From Kitasatospora sp. NBC_01246 (GTDB lineage Bacteria; Actinomycetota; Actinomycetes; Streptomycetales; Streptomycetaceae), in contig NZ_CP108484.1 in the NCBI RefSeq assembly GCF_036226505.1, positions 2,108,001 through 2,172,000 on the forward strand: 64,000 nucleotides of DNA. Direction: 5' to 3'. A program made the translations under genes and the position numbers. Positions 54,940 through 63,249 of the stretch are shown piece after piece. Positions within the stretch are counted from its first letter, which is position 1. Every line of letters starts with the position of its first letter. Under the pieces are notes generated by a model. That model was given only the letters and a program-made list of their open reading frames with translations. It was not told the origin of the DNA and did no database searches.

Positions 54940-57900
54940 TCAGGCCTTCTCGGTGACCCCGGCGGAGTCGAACGTGGCTACATCGTGCATCGCCCGGGCC
55001 GCACTCTGCACCAGCGGCAGGGCCAGCAGGGCGCCGGTGCCCTCGCCGAGCCGCAGGTCGAGGTCGATCAGCGGACGCAGGCCGAGCTTGGCCAGCGCGG
55101 CCTGGTGGCCGGGCTCCGCCGAGCGGTGGCCGGCGATGCAGGCGGCGAGCACCTCGGGCGCGATCGCCTTGGCGGCCAGTGCCGCCGAGCCGGCGATGAC
55201 GCCGTCCAGGATGACCGGGGTGCGCAGCGAGGCGGCGCCGAGCAGGAAGCCGGCGATGGCCGCGTGCTCCAGACCGCCGACGGCGGCGAGGACGCCGATC
55301 GGGTCGGCCGGGTCCGGCTGGTGCAGGGCGAGCGCGGCGCGGACGACCTCGACCTTGCGGGCGTGCGTCGCGTCGTCGATGCCGGTGCCGCGGCCGGTGA
55401 CCTCGGCCGGGTCCAGCCCGGTGAAGACCGAGATCAGGGCGGCGGAGGCGGTGGTGTTGGCGATGCCCATGTCACCGGTGACCAGGGCCTTGTTGCCGGC
55501 GGCGACGAGGTCGCGGGCGGTCTCGATGCCGATCTCGACGGCCTTGAGGACCTCGTCCCGGGTCATCGCCGGGCCCTGGGTCATGTCCCCGGTGCCGGGC
55601 CTGACCTTGCGCGGCAGCAGGCCGGTGGTCCGGCCCTGCTGGATGGCGTCGGGGAGCTCGGCGGCGACGCCGACGTCGACCACGCAGACCTCGGTGCCGA
55701 TCTGCTTGGCGAAGGCGTTGATCACCGCGCCGCCGGCCAGGAAGTTGCCGACCATCTGGGCGGTGACCTCCTGCGGCCAGGGGCTGACGCCCTGGGCGTG
55801 GACACCGTGGTCGCCCGCGAAGATCGCCACGCAGGCGGGCTCCGGGATCGGCGGCGGGCACTTGCGGGACAGCCCGGACAGCTGAGCGGAGATGATCTCC
55901 AGCATGCCGAGCGAGCCGGCCGGCTTGGTCATCCGCTTCTGGCGGTCCCAGGCCTCGCCGAGGGCCTTGGCGTCGAGCGGGCGGATGCCGCGCAGGGTCT
56001 CGGAGAGCAGGCTGTGCGGCTCCTCGCCGGGCAGCGCGCGGTTGCCGTACTGCTCCTCGTGGACGACCCAGGAGAGCGGGCGCTTTTTGGCCCAGCCCTG
56101 CTGCTGGAGCTCCGGTTCGTCCGGGAACGCGTCGACGTAGCCGACGCAGAGGTAGGCGACGACCTCCAGGTGCTCGGGCAGGCCGAGCTCGCGAACCATC
56201 TCCTCCTCGTCGAAGAAGCTCACCCAGCCGACGCCGAGGCCTTCGGCGCGGGCGGCCAGCCAGAGGTTCTCGACGGCCAGGGCGGCCGAGTAGGGGGCCA
56301 TCTGGGGCTGGGTGTGCCGGCCGAGGGTGTGGCGGCCGCCGCGGGTGCGGTCGGCGGTGACCACGATGTTGACGGGCGTTTCGAGGATCGCCTCGATCTT
56401 GATTTCCTTGAACTGCTTGGCCCGGCCCTTGGGGAGCGAGTCGGCGTAGGCCTCGCGCTGGCGCTCGGCCAGTTCGTGCATCTTGCGACGGGTCTTGGCC
56501 GAGCGGATCACGACGAAGTCCCAGGGCTGGGAGTAGCCGACGCTGGGCGCGGTGTGGGCGGCCTCCAGGACGCGGATCAGCACCTCGTGCGGAATCTGGT
56601 CCGGGCGGAAGCCGTTGCGGATGTCGCGGCGCTCGCGGATCACCTGGTGGACGGCCTCGCGGCCGACGTCGTCGTAGCCGGGGGCGGCCGGGCCACGCGG
56701 CTCGGCGGGCTCCTCCGCGGGCTCCTCGGTGACGGGCTCCTCGGTGACGGGCTCCTCGGTGACGGGCTCGGCGGCTTCGGCGGGGTCGGCCGCCTCGGCG
56801 GGCTCCGCGGCCTCGGCGCTTCCGGCCTCCGCGTCGGGGGCGGCGGCGTCGGCCCCGGCGGCCTCGGGCTCGGTCTCGGCGGCCGACTGCTCCGCAGGGG
56901 CCTCGGGGACCTCTGGGGCCTCTGCGGCCTCAGGGACCTCCGCGGCGGCCTCGGGAGCCGCTTCGGGCTCCACCGGCTCCGCCACGGCGGCGGGCTCGAC
57001 GACAACCTCCTCCGGGCCCGGAGCCGCAGCGGCGGCCTCCGCCGGGGCCTCCTGCGACTGCTCGGGCTCCGCGACGGCGACGGCGACGGCCTGGCCGGAC
57101 GGCATCTCGCCGGTGCCGACGGCGGTCTCGGCGGACTCCTCGGCGGCGGCCTCGACGCCCGTCCCGGCGGCGGCCTCGGCCGGGCTCCCGCCCTCGGCGG
57201 GGGCCTGGCCGTCGGTGACGACCGGCGCCTGCTCGACGGCGTCCGGCTCCTGGGCGGCCGGCACCGGCTCGGCCGCGGGCTGCTCGACAGCGGGCTGCTC
57301 AACGGCGACCGGCTCGACGGCGACCAGCTCAACGGCGGGCTGCTCCGGGGCGGTGTCCGGCACCGGCTCGGCGGCGGGCGCCTGGGTCTGCTCGGCGACC
57401 GCTATGGGGACGGCGTGCCGGCCCTCGCCCTCCGCGACGGCCTGGACCGGCTCGGTGCCCTCGACCTGCGGGAGGCCGTGCGGGGTCGGTGCGGCGAGGA
57501 AGGCGGAGATCCGGCGGGGCTGACCGGCCTGGGCGGCCGGCTGCTGCGGCGCGGCCTGGGCGGCGTCGGGCGCCTGCGCCTCGACGGCCACGGGCTCGGC
57601 GACGGCGGGCTCGACGGCAGTGACCTGCTCGACGGCGACCGGCTCGGCGGCGACGGCCTCGGCGGGCAGGGCTTCGGTCTGCTCGGCGACCGGCACCTGC
57701 ACCGGCACCTGCTCCACGACGGCCGCGGGCTCCACGACGGCGTCGGCGGCCGGCGCCGCGACGGGCGCCTCGGCGATCAGCCCGGCGTCGGCGACCGGAG
57801 CGGCCACCTCCACCGCGCCCACCGGCTGCGCGGCCGGTTCGGCGTACTGCGGGGCCTGCGGGGCCTCCTGGGCCGGCGGCACGGCCTGCGGCGGCTGGAC

Positions 57901-58758
57901 CGGGGCCATCGGCTGCTGCGCCGGCTGGGCCTGCGCGGGCGCGGTGGCCTGCGGCTCCGGCTGCCCGGCGAAGACCGGGATGCCGTGCGCGGGCGTGCCG
58001 CCCTGCGACGGGCCGCGGTCGGCGAGCGAGCGCACCGGGACCTGGCCGGTCATCAGCGAGGGGTCCGGGATCGGGGGCCCGGCGTGCAGCGGGCGGCGGG
58101 GCTGCTGAGCCGCCGTCAGCTGGTCCTGGCCCTGCGCCTGGAGCGGCGGCTGGACCTGCTGCGGCACCGCGGCCTGGAGCGGCACCGGCTGCGGCTGGAC
58201 CTGCTGGGCGGCCGGGTCGGCCGCGCCGAGGACCGGCGGCTCCAGCGGCGGCCAGGACGGCTCGACCGGCGTACCGGGAGCGGCCTGCTGCTCGGCGCTC
58301 TGCTCACCGGGAGCGGCCTGCTGCTCGGCGCTCTGCTCACCGGGAGCGGCCGCCAGCGGCTCGCCCCAGGAACCCTGCGGACCGGGCATCAGCAGGACGT
58401 CGTCCTCGTCGTCGAGGGGGTCCGGCTGGTCCGGCTGGTCCAGGAAGTGGAACGCGGGGCGCGGGGCGCCCTGATCGACCCCCCAGCCCTCGCCGGGCGC
58501 CTGGACGCCGTAGCCGGGCACGCCGAGCGGCTGCGGCTGACCGCCGGGGCCCTGCGCGGGAAACATACCGATGCCCTGGCCCACCGCTCCGGGCAGGCCG
58601 TTCCCCGGCGCCGCCGGGTTCGGGATCAGGCCGCCGTCCGGTGCGACGCCGTGCCCCGGCGCGACAGTGGAGACGCCCTCCGGGCCGCCGAGAGGGTCGG
58701 GCCCGGCGAGCAGGTGCTCCGGCAGTCCCTCGTTCGGAACGTGGCCGCCATCGGTCAT
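54940..58758 (-). CDS. cobT: fused BluB-like nitroreductase and nicotinate-nucleotide--dimethylbenzimidazole phosphoribosyltransferase (CobT)
   Basis: 1,272 residues in three parts. Residues ~1-690 are Pro/Ala/Gln/Glu/Val-rich low-complexity sequence with many imperfect repeats (such as VTEEP, AVEPVAVEQ and PGEQSAEQQAA). Residues ~693-905 are a BluB/nitroreductase fold (REAVHQVIRERRDIRNGF, SVGYSQPWDFVVI, ARAEGLGVGWVSFFD), the oxygen-dependent enzyme that makes dimethylbenzimidazole from FMN. Residues ~915-1272 are CobT (AGDHGVHAQGVSPWPQEVTAQM, GDMGIANTTASAAL, GRGTGIDDATH), which joins it to nicotinate mononucleotide. The two enzymes act in sequence, so the fusion is biochemically sensible. 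The ATG has AAGGAG seven bases upstream. Confidence 0.93.
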   Translation of the reverse strand: MTDGGHVPNEGLPEHLLAGPDPLGGPEGVSTVAPGHGVAPDGGLIPNPAAPGNGLPGAVGQGIGMFPAQGPGGQPQPLGVPGYGVQAPGEGWGVDQGAPRPAFHFLDQPDQPDPLDDEDDVLLMPGPQGSWGEPLAAAPGEQSAEQQAAPGEQSAEQQAAPGTPVEPSWPPLEPPVLGAADPAAQQVQPQPVPLQAAVPQQVQPPLQAQGQDQLTAAQQPRRPLHAGPPIPDPSLMTGQVPVRSLADRGPSQGGTPAHGIPVFAGQPEPQATAPAQAQPAQQPMAPVQPPQAVPPAQEAPQAPQYAEPAAQPVGAVEVAAPVADAGLIAEAPVAAPAADAVVEPAAVVEQVPVQVPVAEQTEALPAEAVAAEPVAVEQVTAVEPAVAEPVAVEAQAPDAAQAAPQQPAAQAGQPRRISAFLAAPTPHGLPQVEGTEPVQAVAEGEGRHAVPIAVAEQTQAPAAEPVPDTAPEQPAVELVAVEPVAVEQPAVEQPAAEPVPAAQEPDAVEQAPVVTDGQAPAEGGSPAEAAAGTGVEAAAEESAETAVGTGEMPSGQAVAVAVAEPEQSQEAPAEAAAAAPGPEEVVVEPAAVAEPVEPEAAPEAAAEVPEAAEAPEVPEAPAEQSAAETEPEAAGADAAAPDAEAGSAEAAEPAEAADPAEAAEPVTEEPVTEEPVTEEPAEEPAEPRGPAAPGYDDVGREAVHQVIRERRDIRNGFRPDQIPHEVLIRVLEAAHTAPSVGYSQPWDFVVIRSAKTRRKMHELAERQREAYADSLPKGRAKQFKEIKIEAILETPVNIVVTADRTRGGRHTLGRHTQPQMAPYSAALAVENLWLAARAEGLGVGWVSFFDEEEMVRELGLPEHLEVVAYLCVGYVDAFPDEPELQQQGWAKKRPLSWVVHEEQYGNRALPGEEPHSLLSETLRGIRPLDAKALGEAWDRQKRMTKPAGSLGMLEIISAQLSGLSRKCPPPIPEPACVAIFAGDHGVHAQGVSPWPQEVTAQMVGNFLAGGAVINAFAKQIGTEVCVVDVGVAAELPDAIQQGRTTGLLPRKVRPGTGDMTQGPAMTRDEVLKAVEIGIETARDLVAAGNKALVTGDMGIANTTASAALISVFTGLDPAEVTGRGTGIDDATHARKVEVVRAALALHQPDPADPIGVLAAVGGLEHAAIAGFLLGAASLRTPVILDGVIAGSAALAAKAIAPEVLAACIAGHRSAEPGHQAALAKLGLRPLIDLDLRLGEGTGALLALPLVQSAARAMHDVATFDSAGVTEKA
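56729..56773. repeat. 15-bp tandem repeats in cobT (VTEEP)
   Basis: Two full 15-bp units (GTGACGGGCTCCTCG on the plus strand) and a third partial one, coding three VTEEP motifs in the disordered region. In-frame. Confidence 0.9.
58273..58338. repeat. 33-bp direct repeat in cobT (PGEQSAEQQAA)
   Basis: Two identical 33-bp units, plus a shorter third part. They encode repeated 11-residue blocks in the low-complexity head. Being a multiple of three, the repeat changes length without breaking the frame. Confidence 0.9.
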
Positions 58759-59254
58759 GTCAAAGCTCCTTCCAGGCCGCTGCCGCGCCCTTGGCGACGC
58801 GATCACCGACCGCAGCGCCCATCCGCACGGGCCGGGCCCTGGAACCGGACCCGCCCCTCAACCACATGCGGCCGCCGCGCCGAGGCGCTGCGGCCGAATT
58901 CCTTCCGGCGCGCTGCGGCACCCCGGCCCGCGCACCACCCGGGTGGGGAGGCGCGCCATCTGAGACAACGACAAGGCGGGGCAACCGGCAACGACCGCAC
59001 CGGACCCTACGGCATTCTCCAGGTCCGGCACGCGGCCCGTCGAATTGCCCACACTCCGAGCCGTTCCGGGTTGCACCGCGTCAAAAAGGCGACAAACCGA
59101 CCGGATCGGGCGGGCCCCCGGACGCCGCAGCCGTCCCGGACGCCACACTACCGGCCCGGCGCCGCCACCTCTCGAATCGGTGTCCGGATGCGACCTGGAT
59201 CACCGCCGGACCCCGCAATCGCCACCGGGGCGGCCGGGCGACGGCACCCGGTCT
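58759..59254. other. intergenic region between cobT and cobL
   Basis: 496 bp without a supported gene. I looked on both strands for the B12-box and other conserved parts of a cobalamin riboswitch and found none. The cobT promoter must lie here, but no convincing hexamer pair was found. The open frames are high-GC shadows. Confidence 0.5.
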
Positions 59255-60520
59255 TCACACGATCTGCTCACCCCAGAGCAGGAGCACGCCGGGCTCGCCC
59301 GCCGCGAGCCCCAGGCCGCCGTCCGCCCCGACCGGGCGCAGCGGCGCGGACTGGAGCAACGCGCCGTCGGCGCGGTAGCCGGCCCCGGTGACGGCGCGGC
59401 GGATCTCCTCGGCCTCGGCGAGGGTGCGGGCCACCGCCGCGAAGCGCTCGGGCCGGCGGGCCAGGACGGCGCGCACCACGGCGATGCCGCCGGCCTCGAC
59501 GACGGCCGCGTCGGGCTCCGGCAGGCCGCCGAGCACCTCGGGGCCGGAGCCGTGGACGGTCTCCACCTCGACGCCGAAGCGGCGGGCGTTGACCGTCAGC
59601 CGGGCGCAGGCGGAGCGGGAGGCCTCGACCGCGACGACGGCCGCGCCGAACCGGGCGGCCTCCACGGCGAGGGCGCCGCTGCCCGCGCCGACCGACCAGA
59701 CCAAGTCCCCCGGACGGACACCCAGACGGGCCAGTACGAGGGCGCGCGCGTGCGCGGGCAGCGCCTCCGGCGCGCCGGGCGCGTCGTCCGCGCGCCCGGC
59801 GCCCGTGTAGGCGTCGCCGGGGAGCGCCCAGCCGCGGTCCGGGCCGGGGTAGCCGACCGGGCGGCCGGCCAGCCAGCCGGCCGCCTCGCCCACCGCGCCC
59901 GCCTGCGGACCGCCGCCGTTGCCGCCGATGACCAGCACCACGTTGGGGTCGCGCCAGATGTGGTCGGCGACCCGGTCGGAGGTGAGGACGGTGACGTCCT
60001 CCTCGGGGGTGCCGAGGGCCTCGCAGACCACGAAGGTGCGGTGCACCCCGCGCAGCATCAGGGCGAGTTCGCTCGGTCCGGCGCCGGGTGCGGTGAGCAC
60101 GGCGACCTTGGCGTTGGCCCGGCAGATGTTGGCGGCCCGGCGCAGCCGTCCGCCGTGGGCGCTGACCACCTGGGCGTCCTCCCAGGGCATGCCGGCCCGG
60201 GCGAAGGCGACGGCGACCGAGGAGACGGCGGGCAGGACTTCGAGTTCGAGGCCGTACTCGGGGCGGCGCAGGGTGCGCACGACGCCGAAGAAGCCCGGGT
60301 CGCCCTCGGCCACCACCACGGCGGCGCCGCGGTGTTCGGCGATCCGGCGGGCCGCCAGCCCGACGTTGCCGAGCACGAGCCGCTCCGCGCTCGGGGGCAC
60401 CGGGAGGGCGTTGAGCTGGTAGGGGGCGCCGGCCACGAGGGTGGCCGCGGCGAGTGCCGCGCCGGCGGCCTCGGTCAGCGGGGTGCCGTCCCACCCGATG
60501 ACCGTGATCCGGTCAGCCAT
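59255..60520 (-). CDS. cobL: precorrin-6Y C5,15-methyltransferase (CobL; CbiE plus CbiT)
   Basis: 421 residues. Two domains: an N-terminal tetrapyrrole methyltransferase (CbiE-like; MADRITVIGWDGTPLTEAA, LPAVSSVAVAFARAGMPWEDAQVVSAHG and VVLVIGGNGG) and a C-terminal Rossmann-type methyltransferase (CbiT-like; GVRPGDLVWSVGAGSGALAVEAARFGA). Together they methylate C5 and C15 and decarboxylate the corrin ring. The linker contains a Pro/Ala-rich stretch. The ATG has GGGAG upstream. The frame above it is non-coding. Other cobalamin genes probably lie outside the window. Confidence 0.92.
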   Translation of the reverse strand: MADRITVIGWDGTPLTEAAGAALAAATLVAGAPYQLNALPVPPSAERLVLGNVGLAARRIAEHRGAAVVVAEGDPGFFGVVRTLRRPEYGLELEVLPAVSSVAVAFARAGMPWEDAQVVSAHGGRLRRAANICRANAKVAVLTAPGAGPSELALMLRGVHRTFVVCEALGTPEEDVTVLTSDRVADHIWRDPNVVLVIGGNGGGPQAGAVGEAAGWLAGRPVGYPGPDRGWALPGDAYTGAGRADDAPGAPEALPAHARALVLARLGVRPGDLVWSVGAGSGALAVEAARFGAAVVAVEASRSACARLTVNARRFGVEVETVHGSGPEVLGGLPEPDAAVVEAGGIAVVRAVLARRPERFAAVARTLAEAEEIRRAVTGAGYRADGALLQSAPLRPVGADGGLGLAAGEPGVLLLWGEQIV

Positions 60521-60660
60521 CTGCGGCCGTTCTCCCTCGCCTCGGTGCGCCGACATGCCGCGCCCGCTTACGGCGCCGAGGGAGAGGCTACCGGGTGCGT
60601 TCCCCTCGGCGCCGACTTCTCGCACACATGTCCGCCGTTCGTCGGCCGCCGCTCCCCCGC

Positions 60661-60715
60661 CGGTCACCGCGCGGCCCACCGGTCACCGTGCGCCGGCTGG
60701 TCACCGTGCGGCCCG
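60661..60715. repeat. three imperfect tandem repeats downstream of a GNAT gene
   Basis: The motif CGGTCACCG(C/T)GCG is repeated at 60661, 60680 and about 60698, with 19- and 18-base spacing. It lies in the short space upstream of cobL and may be a promoter or operator array, or slippage. Confidence 0.5.
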
Positions 60716-60737
60716 CCCGGGCCCGGACGGCGGCGGG

Positions 60738-61421
60738 TCAGTCGCGCAGGACGTAGCGGTGGTCGTCGTGCCAGGCGCTCTCCGGCTCCGCCGGGTTCTC
60801 CATGTCCTCGGGGAGCAGGCTCCACAGGATGAGGTCGCTGCGGCTCTCGGCCGCGCTCCGGTGGCCGGACGGCACCTCCGCGGTGTGCGTACCGGCTCCG
60901 ACGGACTCGGCCGGTTCGCCGCGCACTATCCAGGCGCTGCGCAGCACGCCCTCGCTGATGGCGCCGACCTTCTGGGCGACCTGCTGGGCGGCGGTGTTGC
61001 CGGCGGCGGTGCGCATCTCCAGGCGCAGGAAACCGCGGTCCTCGAACAGCCACTGGGCGGTGCCCAGGACGGCCTCGGGCGCGTAGCCCTCGCCGCGCGC
61101 CCAGGGGGCGGTGACGTAGGCGATCTCGGTGGAGCGCAGCCGCCAGTCGGTGTTGCGCAGCTCGACCAGGCCGACCAGGCGCTGGGTGAGGTGTTCGGTG
61201 ACGGCGAAGACGATGCCGCGGCCGGCCGCCCGGTGGGCGGGGGCGAGGGTGCGGGCGAGTTCGGCGGCGTAGGCCTCGGTGAAGGGGTACGGGAGGTCGG
61301 TCCAGGCGAGGACGAGTTCGTCGGCCGTCATCGCGGCGAGGCCGGGGGCGTCGTTCTCCGCAAGGGGGCGCAGCAGCAGCCGCTCGGTGCTGATGGCGGT
61401 CTCGGGGAAGCTCGCTGCCAT
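60738..61421 (-). CDS. RimJ/RimL-type GNAT N-acetyltransferase
   Basis: 227 residues. The RimJ/RimL pattern is clear: STERLLLRPLAENDAPGLAAM near the start, then EIAYVTAPWARGEGYAPEAVLGTAQWLFEDRGFLRLEMRTAAGNTAAQQVAQKVGA. The acetyl-CoA loop is R-G-E-G-Y-A, slightly changed from R/Q-G-x-G-x-G/A. A C-terminal extension of about 35 residues (SAAESRSDLILWSLLPEDMENPAEPE) is longer than in many relatives. Likely substrates are the N-termini of ribosomal proteins or small amines. The ATG has GAGGAG upstream. Confidence 0.88.
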   Translation of the reverse strand: MAASFPETAISTERLLLRPLAENDAPGLAAMTADELVLAWTDLPYPFTEAYAAELARTLAPAHRAAGRGIVFAVTEHLTQRLVGLVELRNTDWRLRSTEIAYVTAPWARGEGYAPEAVLGTAQWLFEDRGFLRLEMRTAAGNTAAQQVAQKVGAISEGVLRSAWIVRGEPAESVGAGTHTAEVPSGHRSAAESRSDLILWSLLPEDMENPAEPESAWHDDHRYVLRD

Positions 61422-61550
61422 GCCGTCTCTCCTCGCCGGTCGTGGACACACCGTACGCCTCACCGGTACCCCGGATGTCGCGCGGTGCGCGGACCGCACG
61501 ACGGTACGTCAGAACGCGGTCTGTCAGGGCGTCACTGGTGCATACTGCCC

Positions 61551-61587
61551 GACCGGGCCCTCGCCGAGGTGCGGCGGGGGCCCGGTC
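61551..61587 (-). terminator. terminator of the metNIQ operon
   Basis: A 16-bp stem made of GACCGGGCCC, a T-G wobble and CGCCG with their partners, around an AGGTG loop, 39 bases after the metQ stop. Confidence 0.8.
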
Positions 61588-61625
61588 GTGGACGTGCGGT
61601 TCGGTGGTGCCGGTGGGGCCTCCGG

Positions 61626-62453
61626 TCAGAACGCCGGGATGACGGAACCCTTGAAGGTGTCGTCGATGTACTTCTTGACCTCGGCGGAGTGGAGCAGCTC
61701 GGCGAGCTTCTTGACCCGGGGGTCGTTCTCCTTGCCCTGCTTGACCGCGAGGATGTTGGCGTAGGGGTTGCCCTCGGCCTTCTCCAGCAGCAGCGAGTCG
61801 CCGGCGGGCTTGAGGCCGGCGTCGAGGGCGTAGTTGCCGTTGATCACGGCGGCGTCGAGGTCGTCGATGGAGCGGGGCAGCTGGGCGGCCTCCAGCTCCT
61901 TCCACTTGAGGTTCTTCGGGTTGCCGGTGATGTCCTGCGGGGTCGCGGCGGTGCCGACGCCGGCCTTGAGGGTGATCACGTTGTTGTCGGCGAGCAGCTT
62001 GAGCGCGCGGCCCTCGTTGGTGGCGTCGTTGGGCAGGCCGACGGTGGCGCCGTCCTTGAGGTCGCCGATGGCCTTGACCTTCTTCGAGTACACGCCCAGC
62101 GGCTCCAGGTGGACCGGCTCGACGGAGACGATCTGGGTGCCGTGCTTCTTGTTGAAGTCCTCCAGGTACGGCACGTGCTGGAAGTAGTTCGCGTCGGCCG
62201 AGCCGTCCTGCACCGCGGTGTTGGGGGTCACGTAGTCGGTGACCTCCTTGATGGTGAGCTTGAGGCCGGCCTTGTCCGCGAGGTTGTCCTTGACGAACTT
62301 CAGGATCTGCCCGTGCGGGGTGGGGCTGGCGACCACGGTGAGCGGGGCGTTCGGGTCGGAGGAGCCGGACGAGCCGGAGCTTCCGCAGGCGGCCAGCGAG
62401 AGGGCGATGCCGGCCGTGGCGAGGACGCTGGTGAACTTCAGGGCGTTGCGCAC
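61626..62453 (-). CDS. metQ: MetQ/NlpA-family methionine-binding lipoprotein
   Basis: 275 residues. A lipoprotein signal peptide ends in the lipobox LAAC, followed by a Gly/Ser linker, then the NlpA fold (LTVVASPTPHGQILKFVKDNLADKAGLKL, YFQHVPYLEDF, NDATNEGRALKLLADN and ADVKKYID-like end). It binds methionine outside the membrane for the MetNI transporter. The GTG start has AAAGG eight bases upstream. It is 58 bases after metI and is the last gene of the operon. Confidence 0.95.
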   Translation of the reverse strand: MRNALKFTSVLATAGIALSLAACGSSGSSGSSDPNAPLTVVASPTPHGQILKFVKDNLADKAGLKLTIKEVTDYVTPNTAVQDGSADANYFQHVPYLEDFNKKHGTQIVSVEPVHLEPLGVYSKKVKAIGDLKDGATVGLPNDATNEGRALKLLADNNVITLKAGVGTAATPQDITGNPKNLKWKELEAAQLPRSIDDLDAAVINGNYALDAGLKPAGDSLLLEKAEGNPYANILAVKQGKENDPRVKKLAELLHSAEVKKYIDDTFKGSVIPAF

Positions 62454-62511
62454 GAAAAGTGCCTTTCTGCGTGATACGGGGAGCCGGGTCCGGAATCGGA
62501 CGCCGGGAGGT

Positions 62512-63249
62512 CTAGAGGGCGACGAGGTCCTCGTCGGGGGCGGCCGGGGTCGTGCCGCGCGGGCGGAGCAGGCGGGTCCGGCCGCCGGTGCGCCCGCGGT
62601 TGGCGAGCCGGCCCACGGCCCAGTCGCCGAGCAGCTGCACCAGGGTCACGATGATCACCAGCTCCGCGACGATGATCCACATGAAGGCGGTCTCGAAGCG
62701 GAAGTACCCGTAGTTGATGGCAAGGGTGCCGAGGCCCCCGCCGCCGACCACGCCGGCCATCGCGGAGTAGCTGATCAGCGTGATGACCGTGGTGGTGACG
62801 GAGGCGGTCAGGCCGGGCAGCGACTCCGGGAGCAGGGCCTTGCGGACGATGGTCCAGGTGGAGGCGCCCATGGCCTGCAGCGCTTCGACCAGGCCGCGGT
62901 CGACCTCGCGCAGGGAGGTCTCGACCAGCCGGGCGAAGAAGGGGATCGCGCCGATGGTGAGCGGCACGGTCGCGGCCTCCCAGCCGATGGAGGTGCCGAC
63001 CAGCCAGCGGGTGAAGGAGATCAGGGCGATCATCAGGATGATGAACGGCACCGAGCGGACGATGTTCACGATCGCGCCGAGCACCTTGTTGACCGGCCGG
63101 TTCTGCAGCAGCCCGCCCTTGTCGGTGAGCACCAGCAGGACGCCGAGCGGCAGGCCGAGCAGGACGGTGCCGGCGGTGGCGACGCCGACCATCTGGAGGG
63201 TCTCCCAGGTGGCGGGCCACATCAGTTCCTGCATCTGGTCCCAGGTCAT
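62512..63249 (-). CDS. metI: methionine ABC transporter permease
   Basis: 245 residues with five membrane helices: WETLQMVGVATAGTVLLGLPLGVLLVL, VRSVPFIILMIALISF and others. The coupling EAA-type loop is LVEALQAMGASTWTIVRKALLPESLPGL. The C-terminal cytoplasmic tail (RLANRGRTGGRTRLLRPRG...) is basic and longer than in E. coli MetI. The ATG overlaps the metN stop as ATGA, so translation is coupled. Confidence 0.95.
   Translation of the reverse strand: MTWDQMQELMWPATWETLQMVGVATAGTVLLGLPLGVLLVLTDKGGLLQNRPVNKVLGAIVNIVRSVPFIILMIALISFTRWLVGTSIGWEAATVPLTIGAIPFFARLVETSLREVDRGLVEALQAMGASTWTIVRKALLPESLPGLTASVTTTVITLISYSAMAGVVGGGGLGTLAINYGYFRFETAFMWIIVAELVIIVTLVQLLGDWAVGRLANRGRTGGRTRLLRPRGTTPAAPDEDLVAL

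Noticed and set aside
58759-59254. Cobalamin riboswitch upstream of the cobT fusion gene
   Set aside because: I looked for the B12-box and flanking conserved elements on both strands and found none.
54865-59391. 1,508-codon plus-strand frame across the cobT gene
   Set aside because: A high-GC shadow: Leu/Arg/Gly-rich translation, no ribosome site, and complete overlap with a recognised gene.
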